From Rhabdothermincola sediminis (GTDB lineage Bacteria; Actinomycetota; Acidimicrobiia; Acidimicrobiales; Acidimicrobilacustridaceae): a DNA stretch of 64,000 nucleotides. Below the pieces are notes generated by a model. That model was not told the origin of the DNA. It was given only the letters and a program-made list of their open reading frames with translations, and searched no databases. Below are positions 62,200 to 64,000 of the stretch, piece after piece; position 1 is the stretch's first letter, and the number at the start of each line of letters is the position of its first letter. Position numbers and translations under genes: made by a program. The stretch lies in assembly GCF_014805525.1 (NCBI RefSeq), contig NZ_JACFSZ010000011.1, forward strand, positions 62,001 to 126,000. Direction: 5' to 3'.

Positions 62200-64000
62200 T
62201 CAATTCCGGTGCCGGCGGGCGTCGAGCGCCCCACTCAGCTCCCGGCGGGAGCGGATCCCGAGTTTGGCGAACACCCGGTAGAGGTGGTTCTCGACCGTCC
62301 GCTCGGAGAGGCAGAGCTGCTCGGCGATCTCCCGGTTGGTGTGCCCGTCGGCGGCGAGGCGGGCCACCTCGCGCTCTCGGCGGGAGATGCGCACTGGTGG
62401 CTCAGCCCGCCGGCCCCGGGCCTCAGGCGGCCGATCGAGCGGATCGAGGGCGTCGAGCAGCTCGGTGGCCCGGGTGGCTGCGTTGAGGTGCTGCCGGGAG
62501 CGTCCGGTGACCCGGAACGACTCGGACGCCTGTGTCCACGCCTCGGCGGCGAGGATCGGGAGGCCCAGCTCGCCGAAGCGGGCCGCGACGTCAGCCAGGG
62601 CTTCCGCGTCGTCGGCGGCGACCGCAGCCAGATGGTCGGCCCGCACCCGGGACAGTCTCGATCCCAACGTCAGTGACCCGACGTGGTCGGATGCGGCTGC
62701 GGACTGCGACCGCAGACCCCACCGGGCCAGCAGGTGCAGGCACTCCAGCTCAGCGTGGGTCGCGCCTCCCGCTCGGGCGACCTCCGCTCCGGTGTCCACC
62801 GCGGCGAGCGCTCGGTCGAGGTCGCCTTCTCGCCACGCCAGCAGCGCGGCTGCCTGGTGCCAGCGGGGCTCGAGGAGACGGAAGCCGTCGGGACAGATCC
62901 CTCGGTGGCGTTCCATCTGGGCGCGGGCGGTGAGCAGGTCGCCCCGCTCCAGGGCCGCGAGCGCGGCCTGGATACCCGCCCAGCGGGCCATCGCCGGGAT
63001 GTTGGTGTCCCGCCACAGCACGTCGGACTGCCGGGCGGCCTCGAAGGACGCCGTGAGGCGGCCGGCAAGTAGGCCGACCATGGACGACATCAACGTGGAC
63101 CACGCCCGGGCCTGCCGGGCGGGTTGCCGGACGGCCCCGTAGGTGAGCAGCTCCGAGAACGCCGTGGCCGCCGCGATGTCGCCGTCGACCAGCTCGGCGA
63201 ACACCATGCTGACCACGTGGACGCCGGCGATCCCCGGGAGGTTCAGCATCGCGACTTGGCAGCGCTCGAAGCCCGCCGCGGCGATCTGCCGCGCCTGCAC
63301 GGGCTGGTCGGTCGCTGAGAGGGAGGGACCCATCGCTCCGGCGGCGACCGCGGCCACCGCGTCGTTCGGATGCTCGGTCAGCGGGCGGGCCCGGGTGATC
63401 GCCCGTGCGCTGTGGCCGTCGAGGGTCTCGAACATGGCGTGCTGGGCGTCGGCGAGGGCCGCGCCGTCGCCGCCGCACGCTCGGGCCCGGTCCAGCAGCT
63501 TCAGCGCTGATCCCAGGTCCTGGGTCACCCACCAGCGCAGGCTGGCCCATTCCACGATCACGGATGCGAGCTCGAAGGGTTCGGTCTCACCATCCGCGGC
63601 CCGCTCGTACGCTCGGGCCAGCAGGGCTTCGCAGCGGTCGTGCTCGCCGTCCTCGCCCCGGCACCAGCTCGCGAAGGCGGCCACCGAGGGAGGCGCTCCG
63701 CGGTCGAAGGCCGCCTCGGCCAGGACTGCGGCGAGATGGGTGTCGCCGACTTCGACCGCGCGCCGGGCGAGCCGCTCGAGGTCCTCGGTGGTGAGGTCGG
63801 GGTCGTCGGGGCCGGCGTCGACGACCCAACGGGCGATGCGTAGGTCGAAGCCGGGGGGCATCGAAGGTGCGTGCACCGCGGTGCGCACGAGCCGGCGGCT
63901 GATGCGCAGGCGGGCCAGGGCGGACAGACCGTTACGCACCACCTCGCCGTACAGCGGGTGGGCCAGATCGACCGTCACCGAACCAGCGGTGATCCGCGAG
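62200..64000 (-). CDS. Large LuxR-family regulator, C-terminal part (5' end outside the window)
   Basis: Only the C-terminal ~600 residues are in the window; the frame is open at base 64000 and reads SRITAGSVTVDLAHPLYGEV there, as in MalT/LAL-type regulators with an N-terminal AAA ATPase. The middle is a TPR-like helical region (ERLARRAVEVGDTHLAAVLA). The C-terminal HTH is ISRREREVARLAADGHTNRE followed by SERTVENHLYRVFAKLGIRS. Such proteins typically respond to a small molecule through ATP-binding and TPR domains. It precedes the small leader-like gene by 49 bases on the same strand and could control it. Confidence 0.9.
   Translation of the reverse strand, partial: SRITAGSVTVDLAHPLYGEVVRNGLSALARLRISRRLVRTAVHAPSMPPGFDLRIARWVVDAGPDDPDLTTEDLERLARRAVEVGDTHLAAVLAEAAFDRGAPPSVAAFASWCRGEDGEHDRCEALLARAYERAADGETEPFELASVIVEWASLRWWVTQDLGSALKLLDRARACGGDGAALADAQHAMFETLDGHSARAITRARPLTEHPNDAVAAVAAGAMGPSLSATDQPVQARQIAAAGFERCQVAMLNLPGIAGVHVVSMVFAELVDGDIAAATAFSELLTYGAVRQPARQARAWSTLMSSMVGLLAGRLTASFEAARQSDVLWRDTNIPAMARWAGIQAALAALERGDLLTARAQMERHRGICPDGFRLLEPRWHQAAALLAWREGDLDRALAAVDTGAEVARAGGATHAELECLHLLARWGLRSQSAAASDHVGSLTLGSRLSRVRADHLAAVAADDAEALADVAARFGELGLPILAAEAWTQASESFRVTGRSRQHLNAATRATELLDALDPLDRPPEARGRRAEPPVRISRREREVARLAADGHTNREIAEQLCLSERTVENHLYRVFAKLGIRSRRELSGALDARRHRN

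Noticed and set aside
1-64000. CRISPR arrays, insertion sequences, prophage or parS sites
   Set aside because: No regularly spaced direct repeats of CRISPR size, no transposase, integrase or phage genes, and no TGTTTCACGTGAAACA-like site seen while reading.

Overview
The window is high-GC (about 70% by eye), gene-dense DNA with many GTG starts and 1-4 base start/stop overlaps. Its content points to an actinobacterium: a fhaA-fhaB-pstP-ftsW/rodA-pbpA-pknB cluster flanked by tRNA-Leu on one side and by pabA/trpG and crgA on the other, a qcrCAB plus aa3 oxidase region, CU044_5270-like and PGPGW proteins, and an APC permease-TrkA-TrkA-OB-fold block ordered as in Mycobacterium. I lean towards Acidimicrobiia. 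That is inference; no 16S gene is present.

Layout. 0-6.9 kb: the end of PEP synthase, a small coiled-coil protein, a HAD-GH65 fusion phosphorylase, an alpha/beta hydrolase, and a coupled plsY-degV pair. 7.1-12 kb: an accessory-looking locus with an ECF sigma factor, a probable anti-sigma partner, a secreted crystallin-like protein coupled to an ACP-GNAT fusion, a small DGNHR-motif protein and a GT4 glycosyltransferase. 12-21.4 kb (minus strand): nitrate assimilation, nirB-nirD, a HemD/winged-helix fusion, a broken narK, a DmsB-DmsC fusion and nasA, with a striking hairpin in the nirB leader. 21.6-30.2 kb: tRNA-Leu and the cell-wall/Ser-Thr kinase cluster, then pabA/trpG and crgA, followed by a short gap with DnaA-box-like words.

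30.3-34.9 kb: a thiolase and an acyl-CoA ligase facing away from each other, then an MFS remnant. 34.9-42.5 kb: terminal respiration, with ctaG-ctaC-ctaD-ctaF leftward and ctaE-qcrC-qcrA-qcrB rightward. 42.5-49.7 kb: PRC-barrel, helical and LmbE-like proteins, a phosphatase and zwf, GH15 trehalase, and a di-iron ferritin-like protein. 49.7-58.6 kb: ion homeostasis, with a KimA-like K+ symporter, two TrkA proteins, an OB-fold protein, a Ca2+-type P-ATPase with a zinc-ribbon partner, PGPGW and a tandem TMEM175 protein. 58.6-59.5 kb: a deletion scar (TetR and MBL remnants) behind an operator-like repeat array. 59.5-64 kb: a D-aminoacylase-like amidohydrolase, a lipoprotein coupled to a small leader-like protein, and the C-terminal part of a large LuxR regulator cut by the window edge.

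How the genes fit together: the respiratory genes give a complete bcc-aa3 branch. The nitrate genes give cytoplasmic nitrate to ammonium reduction with a possible quinol-linked electron supply. HAD-GH65, GH15 and zwf suggest trehalose or alpha-glucoside turnover into glucose 6-phosphate. No CRISPR array, insertion sequence or prophage is visible. Every intergenic gap is under 300 bases; the longest non-coding stretches are described in the regulatory entries.
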